Shown one piece after another: positions 50,542-60,100 of a DNA stretch of 64,000 nt. The translations under genes and the position numbers were made by a program. Numbering within the stretch: position 1 is the first letter of the stretch; each line of letters opens with the position of its first letter. The DNA lies in IMG/VR virus record IMGVR_UViG_3300031746_004145, positions 1 to 64,000 of that record; one strand, 5' to 3'. The notes beneath the pieces are model-generated. The model was given only the letters and a program-made list of their open reading frames with translations. It did not search any database and was not told the DNA's origin. The DNA is from a virus.

Positions 50542-50879
50542 AGGGCGAGCTCCGTCTGCATGGTCTTGGGCTTTCTCTTCAGGCACTGCTTGCAGTCCAC
50601 CCGAGCCCAGTTCTCCGTGAGTCGGGTGGAGGGCACCATCTTGTCGGAGCAGATGGGGCAGTTCATGATTCCCCAGTGGATCCTGCGAGGCATGAGGCGC
50701 ATCGCCTCTTCCTTCGTGGGCTTGGTGTAGCCGTCCTCCTTGCCCAGTGTCCTGAACCCGAAGACGCGCAACCCCTTCTCCGACATCGCCAACAGCTCCT
50801 TCGACACCTGCTGTAGCTTCCCCTCTGCCTTCTCGTCGTCGGCCTCGACGAGAAGGCGCAGCGTGATGATGTGCTTCAT
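50538..50879 (-). CDS. Zinc-ribbon small protein (113 aa)
   Basis: ATG 50879 with GAAGGGAGAGACCC upstream. N-terminal alpha/beta half (ITLRLLVEADDEKAEGKL), then CPIC and CKQC 20 residues apart as a zinc ribbon with Lys/Arg-rich ends. Function unknown. Confidence 0.6.
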   Translation of the reverse strand: MKHIITLRLLVEADDEKAEGKLQQVSKELLAMSEKGLRVFGFRTLGKEDGYTKPTKEEAMRLMPRRIHWGIMNCPICSDKMVPSTRLTENWARVDCKQCLKRKPKTMQTELAL

Positions 50880-51376
50880 GGGTCTCTCCCTTCGAGGGCG
50901 GCCAGTAGGCTAGTGGCTCGGAGATACGGTCCGCATGCCTTTGGGCCCAGCATGCATCGCAGTCCTATGTGGTGGGCAGCGAGTTCCTCCAGCGAACCGT
51001 AGGCCTCGGCCACTCGAAGATCTGCATCAGCGCATGCCTTCTCGACTCCGTGCTTCAGCATGTAATGCCCACCGTCGCGGTGGATGCGAGCCAGTAGGTT
51101 GTTGCGCTGCGCTTCAGCAGCCTTCATGGCGGAGAGGTTGGCTCCCCCCTTGTCCACGGTGGCCCACAGGAGATCCTTCTCCTGCTCCAGCCTCTCGGCC
51201 CTTACCTCTGCCGCGTGCATCTTTGTCGCGACCTCCTGGAAGTCGGCGGAGGCTTCAGCTCTGTCAGCTTCGGCCTCGGCGAGGCGCTGGTGGAGGGAGG
51301 CGATCTCGGCGTCCCGCTCGCAGATCTCGCACTTCCGACGCAGTCCTCCGTGCTCGCATTCGTCTCGACCGCTCAC
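50876..51376 (-). CDS. Coiled-coil protein with Cys-rich start (166 aa)
   Basis: GTG 51376 overlaps the upstream stop. The start has C, C-x2-C (CEHGGLRRKCEIC), then a coiled coil to about residue 95, then a helical C-terminus with two further Cys. Not recognised. Confidence 0.55.
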   Translation of the reverse strand: MSGRDECEHGGLRRKCEICERDAEIASLHQRLAEAEADRAEASADFQEVATKMHAAEVRAERLEQEKDLLWATVDKGGANLSAMKAAEAQRNNLLARIHRDGGHYMLKHGVEKACADADLRVAEAYGSLEELAAHHIGLRCMLGPKACGPYLRATSLLAALEGRDP

Positions 51377-51597
51377 ATGAACCCCTTGGGCCAGGCAGTG
51401 CCTGAGTGGACTTCCATCATCTTGAGGAACTTCGTCGACTCCTCTTCGGACATCCGCATCTCCTTCGCCGCGGCATAGACGGCGAGGTGGAGGGCATCCG
51501 AGTTGGTGTGCTGGATCAGCTGCTTGAGGACGAGGAGGAGGAACGCAGCCTGACGAGGATCGTGTGCCGTGCCTCGTTGAACAGAGTGCTGCTGCAC
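51373..51597 (-). CDS. Small helical protein, start uncertain (74 aa)
   Basis: The end (SDALHLAVYAAAKEMRMSEE, then KFLKMM) is coding-like, but the start is unclear: GTG 51597 lies inside the upstream gene and a later Met is possible. Not recognised. Confidence 0.4.
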   Translation of the reverse strand: MQQHSVQRGTAHDPRQAAFLLLVLKQLIQHTNSDALHLAVYAAAKEMRMSEEESTKFLKMMEVHSGTAWPKGFM

Positions 51598-51818
51598 CCC
51601 GCTCCGATCGCCAAGAAGTGGATGATTTCCTGCTTCTTCCAGTCGTCCGGCTCGGACAACACCAGCCCGCACCAGTAGCGACCGTCCTTCTCCAAGAGAC
51701 TTGGGCATCCTCCTCTACCGTCCTTCCAGTGCTCAAAGGTTTGGTACTTGGCGCTGGCGAGAGGGCACGGTGCCCTCTTGCAGCAGTAGCCGCAGCCAAC
51801 GCACGCTCCGGGTTTCAT
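51516..51818 (-). CDS. YkgJ-like Cys-cluster protein (100 aa)
   Basis: MKPGACVGCGYCCKRAPCPL holds C-x2-C-x2-CC, the signature of YkgJ-type zinc/iron-chelating proteins, with further Cys near 38, 50 and 75. AAGGAG lies upstream of the ATG. The C-terminus is an odd run of eight Ser after Arg, produced where the frame overlaps the next gene. Metal binding is likely; a reaction is not known. Confidence 0.65.
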   Translation of the reverse strand: MKPGACVGCGYCCKRAPCPLASAKYQTFEHWKDGRGGCPSLLEKDGRYWCGLVLSEPDDWKKQEIIHFLAIGAGCSSTLFNEARHTILVRLRSSSSSSSS

Positions 51819-51821
51819 GTC

Positions 51822-52052
51822 TCACTCCTTGATCGGTGTGATGCGAACGCGGATGGCCTTGTAGCCCAGCTTCCTGTAGGCGCGCAGGGTCTCGGGCCAC
51901 TTCTTCCAGTACTTCTTCCGGAAGTCGTCATCCATGGCGTTGTCGAAGAGCTTCTGCTGAGACTCCGCCTTCGAGAAGGAGAGGGTGGAGTGCATGAGGT
52001 AGCCTCTGCTCTGCTGCATGCACCACATGGCAGGGGGCTTACGGGCGGTCAT
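51822..52052 (-). CDS. Small basic protein (76 aa)
   Basis: ATG 52052 overlaps the upstream stop as ATGA. MTARKPPAMWCMQQSRGYLM start, then basic helices and a strand (AIRVRITPIKE). No motif recognised. Confidence 0.55.
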   Translation of the reverse strand: MTARKPPAMWCMQQSRGYLMHSTLSFSKAESQQKLFDNAMDDDFRKKYWKKWPETLRAYRKLGYKAIRVRITPIKE

Positions 52053-52423
52053 GTTTCGCTCTCGTCGGCCACGTCGTTGAGGCTGTTGATCTCCGACTCC
52101 ACACTGATCATGGTGTCGCAGATCATAGGAACCTCCACAGTGAGGTCCTGGTTGAAGCGCATCTTCAGCTCGTCCCCCACCTTCTTGAAGTACTCGACCT
52201 TCTTCTCGTACTCGAAGGCGGGGACGGCGTAGATGCCGCACAGGTTCCCGTTGGGCTCGGTCACACGGATGATTCGGACGTCCCTCAGCTTGCGAAGGAT
52301 GTTGCAGCGTGCCTTGAGCCGCTCGACCTCCTCGCCCAAGACCCCCACCGCGGTTGCGGCTCGGAGTCCTGCATCCTTCCGCAGCTTCTCGGTGAGCGTC
52401 TTCTTGGGCTTCCTCTTGACCAT
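52049..52423 (-). CDS. Coiled-coil and beta domain protein (124 aa)
   Basis: ATG 52423 (MVKRKPKKTLTEKLRKDAGL) in a TGATG overlap. Basic N-terminus and helix, then strands (RIIRVTEPNG, CGIYAVPAFEYEK). Not recognised. Confidence 0.55.
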   Translation of the reverse strand: MVKRKPKKTLTEKLRKDAGLRAATAVGVLGEEVERLKARCNILRKLRDVRIIRVTEPNGNLCGIYAVPAFEYEKKVEYFKKVGDELKMRFNQDLTVEVPMICDTMISVESEINSLNDVADESET

Positions 52424-52716
52424 CAGCTCCACCACCCGTCGGGCAGGGTGACCTCGAAGGCAGCGAAGAGATTCTTCCTGGCCTCCTCGATGGTGGGGCA
52501 GCTCGAGCTGATCTCGAAGGCCTGGTACTTCCCGGTCGGATCGGCCTGGCACAACGCGACGTAGCTCCAGTCGTGGTCGACCTTGTCCTGGATGATGAGG
52601 CCGATCCGCTTGTTCCCCTTCCACCACTCCTTCTCCTCGTGGAGCATCGGGTGGGAGCCGACCTGGTCGTTGTCGAAGATGAGGTGGAACTCTTCCTTCG
52701 TGATGCTGGTAGCCAT
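52423..52716 (-). CDS. Hypothetical acidic protein (97 aa)
   Basis: Compact alpha/beta protein (FHLIFDNDQVGSHPML at 10-25, IGLIIQDKV near 38, AFEVTLPDGWWS at the end). It starts 1 base after the VWA gene's stop. Not recognised. Confidence 0.55.
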   Translation of the reverse strand: MATSITKEEFHLIFDNDQVGSHPMLHEEKEWWKGNKRIGLIIQDKVDHDWSYVALCQADPTGKYQAFEISSSCPTIEEARKNLFAAFEVTLPDGWWS

Positions 52717-52717
52717 G

Positions 52718-54448
52718 TCACATCCTCAGGTAGTTCGTGAAGGAGGTCCTCACGAGATCGGTCATCTCGTAGAAAAGGTCCTCCGGGTTGTCTCCGACGC
52801 GCACCCAGCGCTTCGGGCCCAACATGCGATCTGCCTCTGACGACGGCAGGGTGTTGCCCAGCAGCACCGTGCTCACCTTGATGCGCCGGCGAGAGGCGTC
52901 GACCACGTCCTGCCTCACCTGCTCTCGCAGCGCGAGATTCGACTGAACACCCATGCTCTGCGGGTTTCCATCCGAGACGATGAGTAGGTGCTTCATCCTT
53001 CCAGGCATCTGACCCAGCTTGCGTGTGGCAACTGGGACGGCGATGTGGAGTGGAGTGAGCCCCCAGGTTTCCGGGATGTGCTTCTTTGGAAGGTAGCCCT
53101 TGGTGGCATCCTCAAAGTCGAGGATCGCAGTCCCTCCGGTGGTGTCCCCCGAGAAGGCCCACACCTTGACGTTCGAGAAGGGGAACTTGGTGGCCACCGC
53201 GGCCACCTTCGCTGCCCTCGAGACCGTCATCCAGAGCTGCTGCATGGAGCCGCTCATGTCCAGCAGGATGATGAGGTCGAATCCCCTGGATGGCAGATCC
53301 TCGAGGAAGAACTCCATGTCCCCCTGGCCGTGGAGGAACTCGATGTACCTCTCGGGGTCGAGATGGGAACCTTCCTCGGACCTGGCGCGGGTGCGTTGGT
53401 CGATGAGCTTGATGAAGATGCGACGCAGCTCCGAGACGAGTTGAGAGTCCCGCTCTGACAGCTTGAACTCCTCCGCGTCGTGGGCAGGGATATGGATGAG
53501 CTTCGTCCGGTGCATCCCCTTCAGGAGATCCTGGTCAGGTGGGATCTCTCGCAAGGTGGAGGAGAGGCGCAGCACGATGCTCTGCACCTCTTCCGTAGTG
53601 GCCTGTAGGAGTTGTGAAAGGGTGTTCTGAGACTCCAGGCCCATCGCAGTACGGGCGATGTGACGAGTTCGTTCTGTGTCCCTATCGAGCGTGAGAGGGG
53701 GCGACTCTGTATCGAACAGCACAGCAGCACCACGTGACTGGAGCGCAACCTTCTCCATTACGCCCGCTGCCTTCTGTTGGTCGTATGGCTTCTTCTTGGT
53801 TAGTCTCTTCGTCGCCCCGACAGACGGCACTCCTGGCTCTGGAGCTACTTCCTCGTCTACGACGAAACCGATGACTTCATCGAGAATGAGCCGTGTGGCT
53901 ACAAGCACGCTGGGATAGCCGGCCCGCTGCACCAGAGTTACCGCTCGCTCGATGGCTGGGTCGAACCGTTCCCAGTTGATGCCTGGCGGCTCCGGCATTT
54001 CGATACCGAGGCCGATGACCCGCATGGTGAGGTTCCCCTTCGTTCCTGAGAGGAGAAGCCTCTTCCACCGATTGCGCAGCCGCTCAGCGCTGCCCGGGTA
54101 GACCGTCTCTTGGAGAGACAGCACTCGAACGTCATCCAGCGCGTTTGCCAGGATGTCGATGAAGTCTTCCTGGACATTCGTGGCAGTGAGCCCCTTCAAC
54201 TTCCGCTCCTCGAGATAGAGATCCACGAAGTGAGCTCGGGCATGGAGGTCCGTACCGAAGAGGATGTGCGTCCACTCGTGCCGGTGGATGACGTCCACCT
54301 CTGGGTCCTCGATGGGGACGGAGAGGTAGGTCGCGGTGTCCGTCCTGCCGGGAGGATCCGCAGAGAACAGAGCAATGTCCTTCCCGGTGAGGCCACAGAA
54401 GATCTTGTGGACCTTCCGCGTGATGTCGACTCGCTCTTTGTGGTTCAT
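52718..54448 (-). CDS. HEXXH and VWA protein (CobT/NorD-like)
   Basis: 576 aa. N-terminal metallo-motif HEWTH at 57-61 followed by NALDDVR at 102-108, which parallels the HExxH plus N-x-LED-x-R pattern of CobT/NorD-type proteins. The C-terminal VWA domain has a complete MIDAS: DMSGS (D397, S399, S401), T465 in WGLTPL and D493 in VSDGNP. The middle is helical with a Lys-rich linker near 215-225. It overlaps the MoxR-like gene by 4 bases. Such pairs form AAA+ ATPase-VWA machines that insert metal or remodel protein complexes. A proteolytic activity cannot be excluded. Confidence 0.85.
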   Translation of the reverse strand: MNHKERVDITRKVHKIFCGLTGKDIALFSADPPGRTDTATYLSVPIEDPEVDVIHRHEWTHILFGTDLHARAHFVDLYLEERKLKGLTATNVQEDFIDILANALDDVRVLSLQETVYPGSAERLRNRWKRLLLSGTKGNLTMRVIGLGIEMPEPPGINWERFDPAIERAVTLVQRAGYPSVLVATRLILDEVIGFVVDEEVAPEPGVPSVGATKRLTKKKPYDQQKAAGVMEKVALQSRGAAVLFDTESPPLTLDRDTERTRHIARTAMGLESQNTLSQLLQATTEEVQSIVLRLSSTLREIPPDQDLLKGMHRTKLIHIPAHDAEEFKLSERDSQLVSELRRIFIKLIDQRTRARSEEGSHLDPERYIEFLHGQGDMEFFLEDLPSRGFDLIILLDMSGSMQQLWMTVSRAAKVAAVATKFPFSNVKVWAFSGDTTGGTAILDFEDATKGYLPKKHIPETWGLTPLHIAVPVATRKLGQMPGRMKHLLIVSDGNPQSMGVQSNLALREQVRQDVVDASRRRIKVSTVLLGNTLPSSEADRMLGPKRWVRVGDNPEDLFYEMTDLVRTSFTNYLRM

Positions 54449-55401
54449 CTCAGTCCCACTCTCGTAGGTAGGTCAGGGTGAGTCCCGTTCTTGGTGATGT
54501 CCTGGATGCGCTCGATGACGAGCTTCCGATCCTCGTCTCCAAACTTCTGACAGAGGAGGAACATCACATCGAACCAACCGACTCTGGGAATCAGGTAGAT
54601 GAGCTCCACCAGGTCGCGGGTGGAGAGGGAGTAGCTGGTGGCTCCCTGCCTGGTCTGGTTGGCGATGCTCACCAACCAGTCCAGTCCCTGCTGCTGAACA
54701 GGATCTGCCTGCGTGCCCGTCCTCCCGTACCCGGTCATCTCCATGAGGATCTCCTTCTCGGCCTCTGGTGGCGGGTAGGGGATGTCGATGCAGGTGAAGC
54801 GTGAGCGCAGGTCATCGTTCAGCTCGTTGGTCCCTCCGTACACGGTAGGGTTCTGTGTGGCGATGACCCAGAGCTTGCAGTTCGGCTCCAGCTCCAACCG
54901 AGTGGAGAGCTCCGGGATCTCCAGCTTTCGGCGAAAGTCGGTGAAGCTGTTCACCAGCTTCTGCTGTTGGTTGGGGAGGGAGTTCAATTCCTCGAGCACC
55001 AGCATGGCGAAGCCGCTCTCGTTGGCGACCTGGATGGCGTTGGCCACGGTGCCAAGGATGAAGGGAGTTTCCCCACTCTTCGCGACGAAGCCTCCCTTGA
55101 AGTGTCTCTCCCTGGTCTCCTCCGAGCAGTCCAGGGAGAGGTACGGGATGCCGAACCGCTCGGCCAGAAAGGCTGCCAGCAGGGTCTTTCCAGTCCCCTT
55201 CGGTCCGTTGAGGAGGATGTTCGGCGGGTCCCAGGTGCTGGAGCCGGTGGGTACCTGACTCATCTTGGTGATGAAGGGGATGAGCTCGAAGATGTCGACG
55301 TACTTCAAGCTCTTCCTCAAGAGCAAAGAGGCGGGTACCATGTACCGGACCTCGATGCCGTTCACGTGGAGGATGCCCTCTCCGCCTGATTCGAGACTCA
55401 T
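54445..55401 (-). CDS. MoxR/CobS-like AAA+ ATPase
   Basis: 318 aa. Walker A NGPKGTGKT at 65-73, Walker B MLVLEELN at 133-140 (Glu-Glu where Asp-Glu is usual), sensor 1 N184 in ATQNPT and the arginine segment DDLRSRF at 196-202. Spacing and the TNELNDDLRSRF stretch fit the MoxR/CobS group. It likely hydrolyses ATP to act on the VWA partner encoded next, within the phage's takeover block. ATG 55401; a divergent promoter region lies upstream with GGGATAAGAC on the minus strand. Confidence 0.88.
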   Translation of the reverse strand: MSLESGGEGILHVNGIEVRYMVPASLLLRKSLKYVDIFELIPFITKMSQVPTGSSTWDPPNILLNGPKGTGKTLLAAFLAERFGIPYLSLDCSEETRERHFKGGFVAKSGETPFILGTVANAIQVANESGFAMLVLEELNSLPNQQQKLVNSFTDFRRKLEIPELSTRLELEPNCKLWVIATQNPTVYGGTNELNDDLRSRFTCIDIPYPPPEAEKEILMEMTGYGRTGTQADPVQQQGLDWLVSIANQTRQGATSYSLSTRDLVELIYLIPRVGWFDVMFLLCQKFGDEDRKLVIERIQDITKNGTHPDLPTRVGLR

Positions 55402-55467
55402 GGCGCTCCATGGTGTAGGTTGTTGGCCTTCAATGTCTTATCCCCTCAACCAGGACCCTTTGGACGA
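55402..55467. promoter_or_regulatory. Divergent intergenic region
   Basis: 66 bases between the MoxR-like gene and the plus gene at 55468. On the minus strand it reads GAGGGGATAAGACATTG near 55430-55446, sharing GGGATAAG with two other minus-strand upstream regions. No convincing -35/-10 pair on the plus strand. Confidence 0.35.
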
Positions 55468-55815
55468 ATGCCCCAAGACCAAGAACTGACCCTCGACAAG
55501 CTCTCCGCCGGGGATCGCCCGTCGATCCTCGCGCTCGGTGTGGCGGCCGCAGAGTCCCTGAAGCAGGCCAGCCTCGCCGTCTTCATGGTTGACGTCCTCG
55601 GTAGAGTCCAGATCCTTCCTCCGACCTCGGTGACCGTGAAAGTCCCTGCTCGCGTGAAAGACGCTGAGCTCGACGAACTCACCGAAGACTCGGCCATTCA
55701 CATCATGACGGCGCAGGGAGATGGGGACGACTCCATCATGGAGTACCTCCATCGACGCGCAGAGGGGGGCGGATGGCGACGCGAATCTGTGACACGGAAC
55801 CCTGTGACCGAATGA
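55468..55815 (+). CDS. Hypothetical protein (115 aa)
   Basis: ATG 55468 (MPQDQELTLDKLSAGDRPSI); TTG 55420 is in frame upstream. Alpha/beta with a strand pair (VDVLGRVQILP, VTVKVPARV) and an acidic C-terminus. Overlaps the next gene by 43 bases. Not recognised. Confidence 0.55.
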   Translation: MPQDQELTLDKLSAGDRPSILALGVAAAESLKQASLAVFMVDVLGRVQILPPTSVTVKVPARVKDAELDELTEDSAIHIMTAQGDGDDSIMEYLHRRAEGGGWRRESVTRNPVTE

Positions 55816-56030
55816 AGATGGCGCTGAGCATCTTCTTCAAGACCGAGCCCCTGGAGAGCTACAATCCCGAGGACGGTCTACTCGTTGCCTGCCTTCAGAA
55901 GAAGAAGGGGCAGGCCCCGGTAGAGCTCCACTTCAAGTACTGCCCCTTCTGCGGAACCAGGGCAGCCCTCGGACTGGTGGACGGGCTCGAAGAGGAGTAC
56001 GAGCTGCGATCCTCGAGGCGCACGGCCTAG
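55773..56030 (+). CDS. Small zinc-binding protein (85 aa)
   Basis: ATG 55773 after GGGGGCGG. Cys at 6 and 11, later CPFC at 57-60, giving a possible four-Cys zinc site. It resembles the minus-strand zinc-ribbon proteins in size. Function unknown. Confidence 0.55.
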   Translation: MATRICDTEPCDRMKMALSIFFKTEPLESYNPEDGLLVACLQKKKGQAPVELHFKYCPFCGTRAALGLVDGLEEEYELRSSRRTA

Positions 56031-56033
56031 CCG

Positions 56034-56705
56034 ATGCCGATTCCTGTACCGATCCCGTCTGGCGCGTATGTCATGGACGACGCCACCTCTGCGGCAGCAG
56101 AGGCCTTCGTCGCGACCATCGCGCAGATCTTCAGGTCTGGGACGACCGGCGCTACCATCAACACGCCGCCAACTCTCTTTCCTGACGGTACCAACCCAGC
56201 CATCGATCCAGGTACGGGACAGCCCTACCTCGTCCCTCTCGTCATCGATACGGCAGAGGAGCAGCTCTTCTACAGGCAGTTGGCCATCGCTGTGGCGACT
56301 GCCGCAGGCAGCATCGTCGTTCCTCCTACGCCTACCCCCCAGCTCGTGCTGTTCGATGCTACCTGCCCCTCAGGTGTGGTCGTGGGAGATTTGGTCAGAA
56401 TCTCCAGCGCCGGTCACGTAGCCTTGACTGACATCACCAGTGTCACGCTCATGCCTGCTGTCGGAGTCGTCAAGGCCAAGGCATCCAGCACCGAGTGCAC
56501 AGTACAGACGCACGGCTACGTGCAAGGGATCTTCTCTGGGCTCACCGCAGGGCTGTCGTATTACGTGAGCCGCGCCAGCAAGGTCGGTCCTCTCCCCATC
56601 CCCACCGCGGGCGAAACCCTCTACTGGCAGGCCGTGGGGGTTGCTCTCGATGCGACCACCCTCATCCTCATTCCAAGCATGTCCACGTCGCGCATTACGG
56701 GGTAA
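56034..56705 (+). CDS. Strand-rich virion or fibre-associated protein (223 aa)
   Basis: Pro/Val-rich start (MPIPVPIPSGAYV), then helical 15-40 and repeated strands with ATGxT-like turns. The C-terminal region (VGDLVRISSAGHVALTDIT, then YYVSRASKVGPLP) resembles tail-tip or fibre shaft domains. It opens the fibre operon. Not assigned to a family. Confidence 0.6.
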   Translation: MPIPVPIPSGAYVMDDATSAAAEAFVATIAQIFRSGTTGATINTPPTLFPDGTNPAIDPGTGQPYLVPLVIDTAEEQLFYRQLAIAVATAAGSIVVPPTPTPQLVLFDATCPSGVVVGDLVRISSAGHVALTDITSVTLMPAVGVVKAKASSTECTVQTHGYVQGIFSGLTAGLSYYVSRASKVGPLPIPTAGETLYWQAVGVALDATTLILIPSMSTSRITG

Positions 56706-56770
56706 CATCCGCGTTCCCACCCTTGCGGAGTGGGTGCTAACTTCAAACCACCAACGAGGAGCCAAGCACT

Positions 56771-57184
56771 ATGGCACGTAGAAACCTGAAGCCCGTCGAG
56801 ACCGACTCAGCCGCGAACTCCATCATCCCCAACCTCGCCAAGAACGGGAAGGTGGACCAGCTGAAGATCGACGAGCTGCGCCTGCTCAAGATCACCCGGC
56901 TGATGGAGAAGGAGCGGGCCGCGCGGTACGAGTCGATGGCGGCCGTCAACGCCCTCAACGCGCTCTTCCAGGACTTCCTGACCAAGGAGCCGAGAGGCAA
57001 GGAGCTGAACGACCGGGTCAACGTCCTCCAGGCCGAGGCGCAGAAGGCGGCCAAGGAGTGCAACGAGCTCGTTGCCCAGGTGGGCAAGGACCTCGACGTC
57101 AACATGCAGGAGTACTCCTTCGACGACGAGACGGGCATCCTCCACAAGCTCCCGCCGCCATCGGCGGCAGAGACCAAGAAGTAG
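56771..57184 (+). CDS. Helical protein, possible fibre assembly factor (137 aa)
   Basis: ACGAGGAGCC precedes the ATG. Two helices with heptads (LMEKERAARYESMAAVNAL; LNDRVNVLQAEAQKAAKE) and an acidic, Pro-ended C-terminus. Located between fibre-module genes; a small coiled-coil trimerisation or chaperone role is possible. No family. Confidence 0.6.
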   Translation: MARRNLKPVETDSAANSIIPNLAKNGKVDQLKIDELRLLKITRLMEKERAARYESMAAVNALNALFQDFLTKEPRGKELNDRVNVLQAEAQKAAKECNELVAQVGKDLDVNMQEYSFDDETGILHKLPPPSAAETKK

Positions 57185-57199
57185 TCTCCAGGAGAGGGC

Positions 57200-60100
57200 A
57201 TGGCCCTTCGCAGGTTCCTGTTCCAGAATCTCGGTTCTGGTTCGAGCTTCTTCGACGAGAACCAGGACTCGGACGAGGTACGGGTCGCGAAGGTCACGAT
57301 CGTCGGCGGAGTAGCCGGCGTCGGGCTTGACCTCGACGATACCGACATCGTCGGCGCTCGAGATGTCTCAGCGAGGTTCGTGGCAATCGCCACGGGCGTC
57401 TCTGGGGCTGCTCTCGACGCCGGCGGTCTCCGTATCACCAACATCGCTCCTACGCCCACCGGCCCCAACGAGGCCGCCTCGAGGCTGTTCGTCGAGAACG
57501 CCATCGCAGGCATGACGGGGGTTGGGGCGACTGGCGCCACCGGTCCGGCAGGCCCTCAAGGTCCGACTGGGCCATACGGGGAAGCGGCCGGACGCACCTA
57601 CTACCCGGCGCCGAGTCAGTCCTCCGACATCGGTGGGTACTTCAAGGCTCTCGCTTCCCCCTCCCCCGGAGGGGAGCAGACGATCACCACAGCGGTCTCT
57701 GCGCTCACTCCCGTCTTGGTGGCGTCCTTCGCCACGGAGCCAGGAGACCCCGGCGTCTTGGCGGTGCCGGCAGGCCGCGGGATCCGGCGGATGTTCGCCT
57801 ACACGTCGCAGAACAATGGCTATGCCACCATCACCATCGAGTTCTACTCGCGCACGGTCGGAGGGGTCGAGACGCTGATCCGTACCGACACGTCGGCACA
57901 GTTCAACAACAACACCGTCGTCCCCATCGTCTGGGACAGCTACAGCGGGAACTCTTACGCTCTCGATGCAACCGACCGCCTCGTCGCCAAGGTTTACGTC
58001 ACCAAGCAGTCAGGTCCGAACTTCGATGTGGTCCTCTACTTCGAGGGAACCACTCACGCCTCGCATGTCCAGTCGACCATCAGTGCTGGAGCGGTGGGCC
58101 CCACTGGAGCGATCGGCCCCACAGGCCCCATGGGCCCAACTGGGCGGCAAGGAGCTACCGGCGTCGTAGGCCCTACTGGTGCGATGGGTGTGACGGGCGC
58201 CTTGGGACCAACAGGTGCCGGCAGCTTCCCTGGAGGGGTCACAGGCTCCATCCAGTTCAACGACGGTGGGGTCTTCGGTGGCTCTACCGGTGCGCTGTAC
58301 AACAAAGACACCCAGGTCATCAGCTCCAACGGCGGCTTCAGCACAGACGGGCAGCTGCGGTCTCTCACCATCGTTCCGGCCAACTCCGGCTACCCCATCC
58401 AGCTGTACTCCAACAGGGGCGATGGCGCGTCATCTGTCGCGGTGGTCATCGATTCCGTTACGGGCATGGCCGTCGTTGGGGCGAAGCTTCTCTCGATCCG
58501 CAACACGGGAGTCGAAAAGGCGTTCTTCGACCTGTATGGCGCCCTGACCGTTCCAGATCTCACCGTCACGGGGAAGTTCAAGTCCGGCGTCAACGGAACG
58601 AACTATGCGACTGCGTACCTCCAGGCCGGTGGGGCGAACGAGTATGCACTCCTGCTGAACTCTGCGGGTGCCGCTGCCCGTATGGTGATGCAGACCTCCA
58701 ACGGTAACTGGCTCTTCAGCGTCAATTCTGAATACTGGATAGACGACCCCACATCACTTACCAGATTCCGCATCGTTCGCACTGGCCCAGTTTCTATGTG
58801 GGGCAACCCGGCAGATGGTGCCGCTTCTGTCGGTACCATCATCGATACCGGCACTGTCCTGAGTACTACTGGGGCGAAGCTACTCTCTCTTCGCAACATT
58901 GGTGTTGAGAAGGCATCTTTCGACAAGGACGGCTACCTCGCCATCGCGACGTCTGGTGTTACCGCAGGGATGGCTCTCGACGTCAACGGCCCCATCTTGA
59001 CGCGCACGGACCTCCGAGTTGGGGGCACGAGCGGCAACATCATGTGGGTCAACTCTTACGGGGCCTACCTTTCGATCCTTAGCTCTCGAACCGATACGGA
59101 CTCACTGTCCCTCAATGGACGAGCGGCAGACGGCGCTACTTCTGTTGGGGTCATCATCAACAACACCAACACGTTCGCCAACCCTACAGCCAAGATCGCC
59201 AGCTTCAGGAACAACGGCGCAGAAGTAGCCTACATCCGCATGAACGGTTCGGGTGCTTTCACGAACCCGGTTTATGCCGATGCACACAACTCCTACTCGG
59301 GCAACACTGTCTCCATCAACGGCGGTGCCGCCGATGGGGCGAGCGCAGTCGGTGTCAGCATCAACAGTCAGTTGCTCTCTACGGCTGGCGCCAAGCTTCT
59401 CTCGATCCGCAACGCGGGAGTCGAGAAGGCGTACTTCGACAAGGACGGCGCTCTTGTCACCGCGGGAGCCATCACCGCCGTCACGGGAACCCTCACCGGG
59501 CAGGCTACCTCCGATCAGCCCACCTTCGGTGCGGAGCTTCTCAGTGGCTCTGGCTGGACCAGCACAGGATGGACTGGGAGCTGGGCTGCGGGGTGGGCCC
59601 ACACGGTGGGCAACACCAGTGTCTTGAGCAACACCACCGCGGCCGTCGTCTCCACCAAGTACCACATCGTCTTGACTGTGACTGGGCGTACCGCAGGAAC
59701 CTTCGACCTTCAGTTCGGGGGCTGCACCTTCACTGGCCTTATTAGTGGAGGGTACTCGGGTGGGTACAACGATCCCATGGGGTTCTCCTCCGTGGATCCG
59801 ACCGCGCTCACTACGGCGGGCCTGACCATCACCCCAACCACGGACTTCGACGGCACCATCGTTGCGTCCATCAAGGCGATCACCGGAGTATCTACTCCAG
59901 TGTTTACCCTGGACTCCCCGGTCTGGGGAACGCAGGTGGCGGTTCGCATCAACACCCAGGGCGTTGGTACGGACTTCCAGAGCATGTACTTCGGTCAAGA
60001 CTCTGGTTCCTATGTCACGTCGGGCTACAACAATACGGGGCTTGGCAACCAGGCTCTCATGCTTCTCACGTCGGGCCACGACAACACGGCGATGGGCACC

